NCBI GenBank assembly: GCA_020881915.1
Contig: JAJFPB010000005.1
Location: 3,782,001-3,846,000 of the forward strand
DNA from: Paramyrothecium sp. XJ0827
Lineage: Eukaryota > Ascomycota > Sordariomycetes > Hypocreales > Stachybotryaceae
DNA length: 64,000 nt
Direction of reading: 5' to 3'
The notes under the pieces are model-generated. The model was not told the origin of the DNA. It did not search any database and saw nothing but the letters and a program-made list of their open reading frames with translations. Shown one piece after another: positions 22,814 through 35,398 of the stretch. The position numbers were made by a program, and so were the translations under genes. Every line of letters starts with the position of its first letter. The first letter of the stretch is position 1.

Positions 22814-25800
22814 ATGGCGTCCGGAACTCCTAGCAAGCCTGCCGAGAAGTCTATATTGACTTCCGCCGTTGAGTCGATCAATCCGTGGGCCAGCGGTCGG
22901 ACCCAAACTCCGACTCCGAGCGAAAAGACCCTGGAAGCTTCCCAGGAAGCACCCGCTGGCAAACCAGATGACCCCGGCGACCATAGCACCAACCATCTGT
23001 ACGGACAAAGCTTCCGAACATACCCGCCGGACTGTCCCCCGCTTAACGTGCAATGGTTTCACGCGGTAGATGTACGACTCTTGCCTATCATACTTCGCGA
23101 GAGAGCCAGATTACTTACCGATTCATCAGGTACCTAAACGAAAACCGAAACTACTCCAGGATCAGCCCAACAAAAAAACGCCAGCCAAACCAAAACCACA
23201 ACCAAAGAAGTTTTCCGCTTTCTCAGCTTCTGACTCCAAGGCTATTGAGAATGGATATCAAAAACTTCTCGAGACAGCGGAGGCTTCAAGGGGAATATCT
23301 GCTCAGAAGCTGAATAGAAAGCGTCCGCATACGCCAGGAAACGAAAGTCGGTCAAACACAACCCTTGGGTCAGATGAGAGTACATTAGAGGCTGGAACTC
23401 GTATTCCAGTAAACGAGGACTTCTTATTTGATGTTGATGTTGAAAAGAGAGAGTTAGCCCCCGTTTACTGGTTGGGCCCAATTTACGAAGGTCTGGCGAC
23501 ACCCACTGTTTGAGGCTACTCGATGTGATAACTGACAACCACCTAGTGCGTCGTGGCACTTGGTTCTTCCAAGAAGGTTCGAGTCTACGACCATGTGAGG
23601 AGAATCTTGCTTCTCAATTAGAAGAGGTTCGTTCCATCATATCCCCACAAAGGACTTTTGGCTGACATATGTGAAGGGTTACTTAAAAACCAAGCCTTGG
23701 CTGAACCCGGGTAAGAGATAAACATTGTTCGTTATGACCAAGGCGCATATAGCTGATTTCGGCAGTAGTAGGGAGTCGTAGCCAGTCAAGCGCGGCCAAG
23801 GATGTAACACCGAAAGCATCTCGAGACAATTTGAAAGCTGAGGCGGCGCCGCCCTCTCCAACCACTAACCAACCGCAATCACACCGCTTGTTCGGCACGT
23901 ATCTAAACAGCGCTGTCACTTATCAGGATTCCAACGTCGCGTGGCTGTCTTCTGACGGCATGTTGTCATGGGTTACATCAACTGTCTACGAAAGATTTGC
24001 TGGCGGCGGGTACATGGGCGGTATCAAGCTGGTGCGCGGCTATACGGAAGCCACCGACGTCAAAAGCAAGGATGAAAAGGGGACCACAGGTCCGGCAGAG
24101 GTGTCTTCTGAGCCAGACGAGCGCCAGAAGAAACTCCTCAAGCGGAGGTCGGCGCCTCCGAGTACGAAAAATTCGGGCAGCGATAAGCCGCTCAAAACAC
24201 CCTCAACTTCGAACGCAGCTCAGACACGTCAGGCGAGGCTCCAGCGCCAGCTCTCATCTCTGATGGAGAACAAGGGGCGCAACAAAGAAGAGACCGAAGA
24301 GGAGGTGCGGATGCGTCAGGAACAAGAGATTCAGGATGACTACAACCCCGAGGCAGGAGAGGCGCAAGGCCGTGAGATTGAGCACCTCATTCTCGTTACC
24401 CATGGAATTGGCCAGTTACTTGGTTTGCGGTGAGTCAGACTTAACGTATGTCGGTGTTACAGCCAACTGAGCAACAGAACAGGATGGAAAATGTCAACTT
24501 TGTTCACGACGTGAATGTTCTGCGGAAGACGTTAAAGTCCGTCTATTCCGAGTCAGCTGACCTTAAAACCCTGAACTCAGAGCCCCCAACTGGTCATGGG
24601 AACTGTCGTATCCAGGTCTTACCGGTGTGTTGGAGACACCTTGTCAACTTCCCCAAGCAGCGAGGTAAAAAGGACGAACAAGACATTGGGGATGTTGAGG
24701 AGGAGGAAGCAAGCTGTAAGACATGTCCCTGTTTTATCATGTGACCCCCCCAGGCTGATGCCCATGAACAGACCCATCCTTGGAAGATATTACCATTGAA
24801 GGCGTGGCCTTTGCTCGATCTTTGATCTCAGACCTTGCGCTGGATGTTCTCCTTTACCAGAGCTCGTATAGGGAGGAAATCTCAAGGATTGTCCTGAGCG
24901 AGTGCAACCGTATAGTCAGACTCTTCCGGCAAAGGAACCCTGACTTCAAAGGCAAGATTCACATCATGGGCCACTCCCTAGGTTCCGCCATCTTCTTCGA
25001 CCTCTTGTGCCGGCAAAGAGAAGACGACCCCCACAAAAACACGCTACGTGTGTGGCCTTCACAAGGCCGGCAAGCTGCCAAAGCCCGTGATCGGGACATG
25101 ATGTTCGACTTTGACGTAGAAGACTTTTACTGCCTAGGCTCTCCAGTGGGACTGTTCCAGATGGTAAAGGGCCGGTATGCTGCCGCTCCCACCCCTATTG
25201 CTTAGAAGACTATGGCTAACGGAAACCCAAGTACAATTGCTGCTCGGCACTCGCCGCACGCCTTACCGTCGGAGAGCCCGCTGAACCTTGACATGACAGA
25301 CGATCCGTTCTTTACGGGGCCGATGAGCTCGGCTGGAGACACAATTTCACCGATCACCGGGCTGCCCGCGTCCATCTCGTCCCCCAAGGCAGCACAGCTG
25401 TTCAACATTTTCCACCCATCCGATCCTATCAGCTACCGTCTTGAGCCACTCATCTCACCCGCGATGGCATCGCTCAAGCCGCAGCTGCTACCGTATACAA
25501 AGAAGGGTATTTTCAGCAACGTGGCGCCGCAGGGGCTGACTGATATTGGAGTTCTGGTCGGCCAAAGTGTCAGCGGGTTGTGGTCCAGCCTGAGCGCAGG
25601 AATCACCAGCAACTTGCTCAACCGCACTCGAGCGCTGAGCAATGAGGAGGTATCTCGGATGACGGACAGCGCGGACGCAGCAGGCACAGAGCGGTCTGCT
25701 GGAGCGGGCACAAACATTATCGCTGGCGATGTGATTGCTGATACATCCAAACTGGAGAGCAAGACCAAGGAGCGACGCAAAAAGTTGGCAGAGTCCTCAG

Positions 25801-26223
25801 CCGCGCGGGGTTCGGCAGGCAATAACGGCAAGGATCCTACACTGATAGATGATGAGCTGGAAACATTGTTCTCGAAGTTCCAGAAAACGCGGACCGGGCT
25901 CTCCCAAGAGACGCAACCAGAAAAGACCCGCGAGGATGAAGACAAGGCACGGAAGATGAGGACGGAGGAGAGCAAAGTCCGGGCGCTGAACCGCAACGGA
26001 AGAGTTGATTACAGCATACAAGAGTATGTATAGGAGGCCGACCTGAGTATGAGTGCCCGACGCTGACTGATATGATTGCAGGAGCGTTCTAGATTATAAC
26101 CCGATCAACACCATTGCGTCTCACTTGGGCTACTGGAGCGATGAAGATGTCAACCACTTCATTCTGTCACAATTATTGTCGAATAAATCTAGAATCGGGA
26201 ACCAATTGCATGGTCGAAAATGA
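22814..26223 (+). CDS. DDHD-domain phospholipase A1 (PA-PLA1 family)
   Basis: This is an intracellular phospholipase A1 of the PA-PLA1/DDHD family (yeast Ddl1/YOR022C; human DDHD1/2), hydrolysing phosphatidic acid and related phospholipids. Nine exons (22814..23071, 23130..23490, 23547..23626, 23677..23710, 23766..24429, 24483..24715, 24772..25174, 25232..26023, 26082..26223) give 988 aa. Landmarks are NPWASGR near the N-terminus, a WWE-like region (VRRGTWFFQEG), HLILVTHGIGQLLGLR, the serine-lipase nucleophile motif IHIMGHSLGSAIFFD, and the DDHD domain beginning DVEDFYCLGSPVGLF and ending VDYSIQESVLDYNP...ASHLGYWSDEDVNHF. The C-terminal part has a Lys/Glu-rich insert. The start was placed at the family-like MASGTPSKPAEKS; an in-frame upstream ATG (22619) could add 65 residues. 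Confidence 0.9.
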
Positions 26224-26663
26224 GAAGCTTGTAGAGGTGCTTTGCCTCGTGGAAGAAGGCTGTAATTGATTGTCTTTCAACGTATATAGCGTGGCGGTTT
26301 TGGGAAGGCAGAATCGGATAGTCCAGATAGTTCGAGGCGAAAGAGCAGAGTTACTACAATATTCAATTATTTTGCTTGATTTTGGCACCCGTTCCGTGCA
26401 ATTTTAGTTGACACGAGAGCCCCTCCAGGGCTTCAACTTTGACAGCATGTGTCTGATTGTGGCGCTGTGAGCGAAGCGTGGCATCTCGGCGGCTCATGGG
26501 GTACCTTTTCACGTATCCCGCGTATAAGTGTAGTTCAACACGTGCGCGACCCCATGACATCACTTCAGCCCGACCATCCGTTCACGCCAGCCTTTACCAG
26601 GACTTTACGATTCCAACCTCTAGACAAGCCACAGGTCCGTAATTGCCTCGGCGATATGTGAAG
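26224..26663. other. Intergenic, DDHD gene / SRAP gene
   Basis: These 440 bp hold the 3' UTR of the DDHD gene and the SRAP promoter. The first half is AT-rich. No other feature was seen. Confidence 0.5.
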
Positions 26664-28070
26664 ATGTGTGGCCGGTATGCGCTATCCTTGGTAAGTCCCA
26701 GAAAGCACCCGGGCTCTCGACGTTCTCGGTGTACATGTCCACATCTATACGCATCTACACATGGGCCAATGTGAATCAACAGGCTGAGACTAACGGCGAT
26801 GCAGAGGCCGTCGCAGATCCGCCGGATGCTGGAGGAGGACGACATGCCCGTCGCAGACTCACCGGAGGACGAAGGCACGGGCGCGCCGCGCCAGTCATAC
26901 AACTTCGCGCCTGGCTACCACGGCGTCGTCTACCGCGCCGACACGCCCGACTGGGGTGCGGGCCCGCGCCACGGCAATGCCCGCGCCGGCGCCGACGACG
27001 CCGGCCCCCGGGAAGCCGGCAAGCAGGCCGGAGGGGGCGGCGCGGGCCGCGGGGTGCCGTGCAAGCTCCAGTCCATGAGATGGGGCCTCATCCCCTTCTG
27101 GACGAAGCGCAACCCGGACTACGCGTCCATGATGAGGACCATCAACTGCAGGGACGACTCGCTCAGCTCGCCGGGGGGCATGTGGGCCTCGATGAAGGGC
27201 CGCAAGCGCTGCATCGTCATCGCCCAGGGCTTCTTCGAGTGGCTCAAGGTCGGCAGCAAGGAAAAGGTGCCGCACTTTGTCAAGCGCAGCGACGGGCACC
27301 TCATGTGCTTCGCCGGGCTGTGGGACTGCGTCCAGTACGAAGGTAAGCGCAGAGCATGCGCCTTGTCCCTTCTGCCCAAAAGCCTCTGAAGAGACCCGCC
27401 CGCTGACGTCCTTCTGAAAGATTCCGAGGAAAAGGTCTACACCTACACCATCATCACAACCGATTCCAACCCGCAGCTCAAGTTCCTCCACGACCGCATG
27501 CCGGTCATCCTGAACCCCGGGTCCGAGCAGCTGCGGACCTGGTTGGACCCGTCCCGGCACGAGTGGTCCGCCGAGCTCCAGTCCCTGCTGAAGCCCTTCC
27601 AGGGCCAGCTGGACGTGTACCCCGTGAGCAAGGACGTCGGCAAGGTCGGCAACAACTCCCCCTCGTTCCTCATCCCCGTGAACAGCAAGGAGAACAAGGC
27701 CAACATTGCCAACTTCTTCTCAAACTCCACGCCGAAGAAGAAGGCCACGGCCGCGTCGTCGTCGTCGAGCCAAGCGCAGAGCCCCGGCCGCGTGCCCACC
27801 ACGGACGAGGTCGGTGTCAAGATCAAGGCGGAGGAGACGCCGGAAAAGGATCGAGAGCCTGCCCCTGCCGCGAAACACTCGGGCGACGCCTTGAAGCGGA
27901 AGGCCAGTGCTGAACACGCCGACGGACCGCCGTCGAAGGCTGCCAACCGTGCCTCGCCGGAGAAGCCCAGGACGAGGAGTGCGACCAAGAATGAGACCCG
28001 TGGACCCGGCAAGGCCAAGGCGTCTGACACCCCGAAGATCACCAAGTTCTTCGCAGCGAACAGCGCATAG
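26664..28070 (+). CDS. SRAP-domain abasic-site DNA-protein crosslink sensor (HMCES/YedK family)
   Basis: This protein shields abasic sites in single-stranded DNA by forming a covalent thiazolidine link through Cys2 at replication forks. Exons are 26664..26690, 26805..27342 and 27421..28070, giving 404 aa. The first exon encodes just MCGRYALSL, so the catalytic Cys2 depends on this 27-nt exon. The active-site residues are Cys2, Asn42 (YNFAPG), Glu154 (QGFFEW) and His212 (FLHDRMP). A Gly/Ala/Arg-rich insertion (about residues 54-94) interrupts the domain compared with bacterial YedK. The C-terminal tail is Lys/Ser/Pro-rich and disordered. It holds two PIP-box-like sites, KANIANFF (281-288) and TPKITKFF (392-399), consistent with PCNA binding as in human HMCES. 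It is convergent with the Tfc4 gene 1.4 kb away. Confidence 0.93.
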
Positions 28071-29438
28071 GGCTTCAGTTGCCCCAACGAGCTTCTCTTT
28101 TCGACAGTGGCCAACGGGATGGGATGGAGTGGGCGTTCTGAGGCGTATGAAGACATCTAACAAAAGTGCCGGGGACTATTTGCTGTTGGTGTACCGATAC
28201 TTCATGAAGGGTAATGTGCTTAGTATGATATGATTCTTGGCGTAGGACTGGAAATAGTATGCACCAAGCATCTCACATGAACGAGCCGCGTAAGTTGGGA
28301 TCAAAAGAAAATTCAATTCTGTGCAATATCCATATTCATGCTGCACTGCACTCCCTCACCAGTCCATAACTGAATGCAATCCACCAAGATCAACCGTGAA
28401 AGGCAGTGTGAATTTCCTCCTACAACCGTCCGGCCATGTCCGCCTCGCTCTTGTAGCAAGCTCTTTGCGGCCCCCTTTGTAACGGCACGATTTATGGGAC
28501 AGGTAGTTAATTACCAATACCCCTCGTATTTCATGCTGGTCAGATAAGTACGGTCTGCCGGTACATGACTGAATTGAGTATAATGAAGGTTGCTGAAGCT
28601 TGGTGCTGCTCTGTGATCGCGGCCGAAACTTTGGAACCTCTCCATGCCTTACATGCCACCATGTTCGAGCCACTTTTGGCGCCCAGTTGCAATTTATCAA
28701 GGCGAGGCCCATATCGAACGCAGAGGTGCCTGTGTCAGTGCATTCTAAGCGGTGAAGGCGGCGCAGTGGCATCGCTCTGTCCTAAGTGGCTCAAAGTTTG
28801 GATCACAAGGACGGATGATGGAAGCGGAATACTGGCCTTGGGGGAAGGGAAGGCGAATGTCATATCCCGAGGATCGACAACTTCGCTCCATCTGGTAAAC
28901 AGTATCTTGTGCCACGCGGCTGGTGGCCTCTAACTACGCCGATCCTTTGGAGAGCTCAAGAGACGACCCAAGCGCATCCACCTCTTTGACTTTCAACGGC
29001 AGCCTCCGCCTGTTGACGGGTATTGCATACGTCCGACCGGAGCAGCCGCTCTGTGTCCGTCTCGCATTCAACGCTCGTTTTCAAGCGGCCATGAACGAGT
29101 TGATGTAAAGGAGTACTGCTCTTGGTAACGAGAAGCGCCACTTAGTTATGGCTCTAGGAGACCTTTGCTCATGCTTCTTCTTTCGCTATTCACCGGCATA
29201 AGTGCTGTGACGTTTGAATACTAGTAGAATAGCAGCGTAGGTAATACAAACGTTGCGCTGCCGACCGTCGAGCCGCTAATGCACATTGTCTGTGGTCGGA
29301 CGAAGGTACTGAAAGTGATTTGCATCAGATGCCTGGAACGAATTGACGACGACTTGTCTGGCATCTGGTATCAACATCCGCAATCCGCAATCCGTCCTTC
29401 AATCGGACCCATCATATCCGAGGTAGTCATGCTGCTCA
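28071..29438. other. Convergent intergenic region SRAP / Tfc4
   Basis: These 1.4 kb hold two 3' flanks. Overlapping ORFs on opposite strands at 28356-28933 have no domain or codon support. No RNA gene was recognised. Confidence 0.5.
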
Positions 29439-32400
29439 TTACAAGATGATGCTGGTCTTCAGCAGCTTATAAGCACCATGCTTATTTTTGACATTGAGCA
29501 GCGCAATCAGGTTGTTGATTGCAATGATGCGTTTGATATCCTCCTCCGAGCCATCCTGCTTGCTTTGTTCCATGGCGTCGGAATAATACTGGACGGCCAA
29601 GTAGTTGATGCCCAGCAATTGGAACAGTCGGCCCATGTTATAGTAGACTACCGCCATGGGCGCATGCAGTTGTTGCCGACTGACCTCGACATAGTGCGAT
29701 AGGAACGCTTGTCCCTGAAGGAGAAGGTACTGTCTGTTCGCCGACTGTCTCTTGAGCCCGTGGTGGATGTAGGCAAGGCCCAGGCTCAAGTTGACCATGG
29801 TGTTATCATTGTCGAGCGCCCTGGCCCGCAGGAAGTAACCTGAACGGCGATCAGAACATTTCAAATCCACAACTGAAGCGGTCAAAGGTAAAGTTGACTT
29901 ACATAAAGCATAGGTGTAGCTCGTCGAGGTGAACAAGATGTGCCCGTACAACATCAGCAGGCAAACATCGAGGCCACTCTTATTTCCTTCGTTTTGCCTA
30001 ACGGCAAGACTCGTCTCGGCATCTGCTCCATCCGCCACGGTCGCCCCTAAGCTTGCATCGAGGGCCTTGATCTGTCGCAGAATGAACTTTTGGGCCGGAC
30101 CTGAAGTGTACCAGGAGACGGGTGACTGGCAGAGATAGGAGAGCAATGCGAACATTCGATACGAGTCGGATGTGGCACCATCTCTCATCAGGTATCTGGC
30201 AGTGGCCACGCACCTCTCCTCGTCGTTTGCATAGATGGCACACACTGCTTCAAATCAGTGGAAGACTCAGGCCATCCAGGATCGAGGGACTCACCACTCC
30301 ATGCAACGTAAATGACAAACTCATATTTCGGTGACTGGAAAACAGTCGAATCTTTTGCTGACTCGCAGACTTGATATGCCTCCTCTGTTCTGTGAGCTAT
30401 AGCCAGCCCGATGGCGTAATCGAGGAATAAATCGAGCCAGTTGTCGAAAGATATGCCTTGGTGACTCTCTAAGACGAAGCTCGTGCCCTCCCGGCCCGGC
30501 TGCTCAATACGAGGCGCCAGTGCTGCACGTCCAATAATTAGCACCACATGTTAGCAAAACCATCGCAGGACCACACTCACATCTGGTCAAACGCTCGTAC
30601 ATGAGCGAAAGCTCGTTCTGCGGCTGCTCCACGGGATGGTTTTCCAATGTGCTCCTCTTGTTCAGAAAGTGCAGGTACTTGTCCCAAGTATAGAACTTCT
30701 TCAGCGAGCGGAAATCGTCAACCAACTCCTGTGAGGATTCCATCCATACCGGGACCAGATCCTCACGACCTGAGTTGATCTGTCGTCTGAGATCTCGAAC
30801 AACTTCGTACTGTTTGGACAGTTTGAGTGCCCGAGCTTGTTCGTCTTGTCGTCGTCGGTCCGCACCAGCGAGTCGTTTTGGCCTGTACCTCCTCGGCACC
30901 ACATGGTCTTTCGATAGGGCACCGGGAGCCCTCGGTGCGCGAGGTGCTCTGGGTCGTGGCGCCCGATTCTTCGGCTGCCCTGCTGATCTTCTTCCAGTAC
31001 CAGGACCCCCTGCAGCGCCATCTTCGGCCCCCCTGTTCTGGGCATCCCGGAGAGCCATAGCTTCCGCGGCGAGAATAAGTGCCTCCTCGTCTTCTTTTGC
31101 CTTTTCATACATGTTTGCTAGCTCGATACGGGCGTCAATGTTATCTTCATCCGCATCGATGGCAGCAAGAAAACATTCCTCGGCTGCAGAAAGCTCCCCA
31201 ATGACAAGGTAACATCGACCCATCTGCAACGGAATAGTAGCGTCCGGGTCGCCCGGCAGTGTTCGTAGGAGCTCGAAGTAACGCAGAGCAGGGGTGGCCT
31301 CTCCGCAGCGGGCGAGTTCGGTTGCGATATCATATGCTAGGAAAGGATAATCGCTGGTGAAGTCGGCTGTGGGCTGCTCTAAAGGATCTAGCCATGACAG
31401 ATGCCTCTAAGTATCAGTTAGCTATCGACGTCCTCGTTGGAAGAGACCGTTACTCACATAAGCCTCCGACAAGTCGTCCAACCTCAGTCGGTAGATGGCC
31501 AGCCGCGCGCGCAGGTCATGGGGCAATGACTGGCCGTAAAGCGCTGTGCTGGAACGTACGCTGGCATATTCGGGAACGTCCAGCCTCCGATCCTCGTCGG
31601 CGTCCCATTCCCGATCATCGATGTCGCAGTTGTCCCAGTAAGACTCAGAAATACGACCGACAAGCCATCTGGATAAGGCTTTCAGCTCGCGAATGGCCTC
31701 GGCGTATCGTCCAGTGGCCGCAAACAACTCCACGTAGATCCCGACATCATGCCACAGAGCATCAGAAGTCTGATCGGGGGCCTCGGCCCTAGCATAGTCG
31801 AAGAAACGTTTGTAAGCGGCAATAGCTGAGGGCACTGCCGACTCTGCGTGCTTGTTGTCGACGCAGGCCTCGGCGAGTTTCCGCACCAGATCCAAATCCT
31901 GAGGGCGGCTCCGGAGGACGTAGTTGTATTCAGTGATTGCAGCTGATAAATGTCCTTGCTGATGACACACCGAAGCCTTGCCTAGGCGTGCTTGGATGTT
32001 TGTCGGATCCGCTCGCAACGCCGCAGAGTAGCACAGCCGCGCCGTGTGAAGGTTCTCCGCCTCATTGACCTCTAGCGTCTCCAACGCGAAGGACGCGCAC
32101 TGCAGCCAGCCATTCACATCCTTTGGCCGCAGATGCGCTGCGTAGACCTTGGCCGACAAGGCACGGTCTAGCACACCCTGCTCTTCGAAAATGGAGCCGA
32201 CGGTGGTCCATGCTTGATACGTTTCTGCATTGATCCTGATGATCTCAAACGCCAGATCGAGCGCTTCGGCATAGCGACCGGTCAAGAAGGCTTGGTTGAC
32301 CTTGGACAGACGTGCGGTGATGTCTCCTCGAGGCTTGGCCGCCTTGCGAGGACCTCGCGCACCCCGGCCTCGAGGGCCACCACGCACCGGGCGTGACTGT

Positions 32401-32519
32401 TCACCCGGGCCACGATGGGACTCTAAAAAGTCACGAACGGACTCGTCATACTTGGCAATGTCAATCTCAAGCTCCTCGAGATCCGAATCGGCGTCGGAAG
32501 CGCCGCCTGGATCTGCCAT
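29439..32519 (-). CDS. TFC4: TFIIIC τ131-type subunit (TPR protein)
   Basis: This is the TFIIIC subunit that binds the A-box side and recruits TFIIIB (Brf1/Bdp1) to tRNA and 5S genes. Exons (minus strand) are 31458..32519, 30581..31406, 30295..30522, 29903..30244 and 29439..29839, giving 952 aa, close to the usual length. An acidic N-terminus (DADSDLEELEIDIAKYDESV) and an Arg-Gly-rich patch (about 46-66) come first. An N-terminal TPR array follows (LTGRYAEALDLAFEIIRINA, ALRADPTNIQARLGKASVCH). A central basic linker rich in Arg-Pro-Ala leads to a second TPR array ending in YFLRARALDNDNTMVNLSLG and KRQSANRQYLLLQGQAFL. The intron before YFLRARAL creates Cys-Tyr at the junction. The ATG is the first in the open frame. 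Confidence 0.93.
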
Positions 32520-33352
32520 GTCTCTGTCACTTGTTAGTACAGTAGCAGGGCCCTCAGCGCGTAGGAGGCTACAAACTTTGAATTCCCGGCATCAGCTTGT
32601 TCAATTATGAAAAAGTGAATGTATTTGCAGTCATGGTGTCATTTCCATTGAGACGGCTTGTCCAAAATCTTTGAAAAGGACCTTTACTGCATTACTTTTG
32701 GTTTTTGATACATCTATCGATAGGTAACTACCTACTACTAGGAAATTTCGCGCCCAGAAGCCAAAATCTCAAGGTCTCTTGTAGGAGGCACGTGAGGTGG
32801 AGCACTAGCAACTACCACCACCCTTCACGCCGCTTCCTCCGAACTCATCTCACCAAATCTTCACGCCTCCTAAATGATGACAGTGCCAACTGTGTGTAAA
32901 ATATTCATGAATCCAGAGTGCCACAGTTTTCAAACAAGCAGTCAGCAATCCGGCGAACTAAACATGTGCAGACAGCGATGTGTCCAGCCACAATAGCACC
33001 AAGAGGGGCCTCGTTCTCATTTCGAGGCAATGCACTAAATACTACGACGGAACAGAGCGAACAGAACACAAATCTCTCTGTTATCTAGATTTTGTATTCG
33101 GGTATGATCCCATGCAGTGCTACTATTTGAGATGCTGCTAAACCAACGCTCAAGCAGTGGCAGCAAAGGAGGATCCAGCGCTGATGGTTGTGAAGTTGTC
33201 CAGATGGTAACAATATAACGTGATAAATACGCCAAAGGGCAATTAATACCGACTCGATGAATCGACAGCGAGACTTGCTGCAACTCATGTTTGGTGAAGA
33301 CAGTGTCAATGCGCTGATCGTGCGCCGCCAGCCGCGCCTGTCATGAACTAAA
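32520..33352. other. Intergenic, Tfc4 promoter / Vts1 3' flank
   Basis: This AT-richer stretch (about 32620-33340) holds the Tfc4 promoter. No gene is supported. It contains TAGGTAACTACCTA-type words around 32722-32736. Confidence 0.5.
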
Positions 33353-35398
33353 TCAGTTCAGCCTACCCTCGGCTTTGGCGTCTGTGCTCCAGTTAGCAAA
33401 TGATCTCTTAACATGTGGCGTTCGCATGGGTATACGGGATGACAGTAATGACATCCAGTACATAGCAAGTGACAGCAGACTTGTGCGAAAGAAGTACAAG
33501 GGGAAAATGGAAGGCGGATAACGTACCTTTGACTTGCTCAAAGACCTTAAGCATCTTCCTGCGAGCACCAAGAGCATTAACACCTCGGTCTTCCAGGGCC
33601 TTATCATCCAATTCAACGAGATCAGTCCATTTCATATCCTTCAAATTGTCCGTGTACTTGTGTAGGCGCAAGCTGCGAAGCCAGCTAGGAATGTCCTGCA
33701 GGAGTGTGGGATCCGTTGGGTCCTCAGGAGGCTTGGAGCTGCCCCTGCGACCTCGAGGGGAACGGCCGCGCACCATATCGGAATGGTCCGAGAGATAGCC
33801 CTCGTGGCCGGTAACACCGAGCGAGCCAAGGTTCAGAGATCCCATACCACCGGTCAAGCCGGGGGACGATCCGTCATACGCACTCAGGAAGCCGTTATGC
33901 TGTGGCGATGCAAACGCGGCCGACATGGGACCCATTGCAGACTGCATCGCCATACCGGGTGAGCTGGGGCGAGAGCGCTGGCCACCCAGGGCAGCCATGT
34001 TTTGCTGAGCCTGGATAGCCAGAAGATGGTCTCGAGAAAGGACCTGGCCGTGCTCGTTGATCATAACCACGTTAGTGCCTGGCAAAGTCATGTTGGGAGG
34101 CAGGCCGGGAGACAAAGGGTTCTGAGTCGGGGCTGAAGCGTCATTGGACCTGGCTCTACGGTACTTGCGGACATCGTCAAGTGCGAATCGATTGTTGACA
34201 GTAGAGAGAGCCGCCAACTTCATGGCGGTAGCGTTGGCGACCATGTCCGCCTGTGTGCCGGCGGGGTTACCAGTATTGAAGTTGGCAGTCATGGGGGTGT
34301 TGACCATCGACGCCCAGTTGCTGCTGTTGGCCTGGTAGGGAGAGAGCAAGGGCAGGTCGGCCGGGTTCTTCTCTGGCGCATTCAAAGTTGTGCTCTGGAT
34401 GTTTTGGTTGCTTCCAAGCTGAGGGCGAGGGGACCTCAGGCCAGCAGAGGGTGGAGGCTGAACGAATTGGCCCATGGGGGTTTGTGGACCAGCAGGCTTG
34501 GAAGCCTGCTGATCACCACCGGCACCTCCCCAACGAGCAGATTGGCCGGCACCGGCCTCGCGAGCCTCTTGCGAAGGATTCAACCCTGGTGTACCCAAGG
34601 GAGCACGGGTATCGATCGCAGCGCTGTTGCGGTTCGACGAAGGAGGGTTGCCCGTCTGCTGCGTGAACTTTGCCTTCTCGGTCGCAATGGCCGCTGCGGC
34701 ATCCGGGAACATAGCGTTGATGGTGGAAGGGTCGAGGCCGGAGTGTCTCTTTGTGGTCGAAATGGTAGAGTTGCGAGCAAAGGAGTTGCGGGCTGAGTCC
34801 ACGTTCAGCTTGTTCATTGCATCGCTGAGGCGGTTGGACATGGGATCTGATTTCCTGTTAGCGCTGAGTAGACAATTGGCCACGACGGCAAGGCCGTACC
34901 TTTGTCAAAGTTGGCGGGCGAAAGCACTCCCGACAAGGGATGGTTCTTCCCCATTTGCTGGAGAACCTGGATGAAGAAGCGAATTTGAACCTGCGTTGTC
35001 TGTTGCAGGAGAGCGTACAAGGCTGCGGTGCGCTCGGCCTCGCTGAGGACACGGAACCACTGTTCAATAGCGCTCAGCTCGTCCTTGAAGTCTTGGTCAA
35101 GTGTAGCAGCAGCCATTTCCTCGAGCGTCGTCTCGTACTGATCAATGTCCGCGATCCATTGTTGAGCAATTTTATCCTGGGAATCACCCTCCGGTCCGCT
35201 CTGCCCGTAGAAGTCGGACGAGGGCCGGATGCGGCTCGCCGCTGCGGAAGAGCCGGTAAGGGCAGCCATATCGGCGGAGGCGCGTAGGCCACTTCCAGTA
35301 CCGACCGGTCTCGAGGAGGGCGGGCGCAGAGACGAGGCGGCCTCGGGCGTGCTGTTGCGGTTTCCGATAACGTGATTGCCAGACATGTTGTTCAGCAT
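33353..35398 (-). CDS. VTS1: SAM-domain RNA-binding post-transcriptional regulator Vts1
   Basis: This is a Smaug-family protein that binds CNGG-loop hairpins (Smaug recognition elements) through its SAM domain and recruits Ccr4-Not for deadenylation. Exons (minus strand) are 34900..35398, 33527..34846 and 33353..33381, giving 615 aa. The N-terminal helical region ([39 protein letters not shown]) is typical of fungal Vts1. A long Ser/Pro/Asn/Gln-rich disordered middle follows. The SAM domain lies at about 548-606 ([40 protein letters not shown]). The last exon encodes only DAKAEGRLN after a 145-bp intron; without it the ORF would run into an unrelated tail. Two in-frame ATGs exist at the start (35398 and 35386); the second (MSGNHV) may be the real one. 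Confidence 0.93.

Noticed and set aside
26895..27560. 221-aa minus-strand ORF across the SRAP gene
   Set aside because: Low-complexity shadow of the SRAP frame.
28356..28933. Overlapping ORFs on opposite strands between SRAP and Tfc4
   Set aside because: Neither has a domain, a splice partner or a convincing start.
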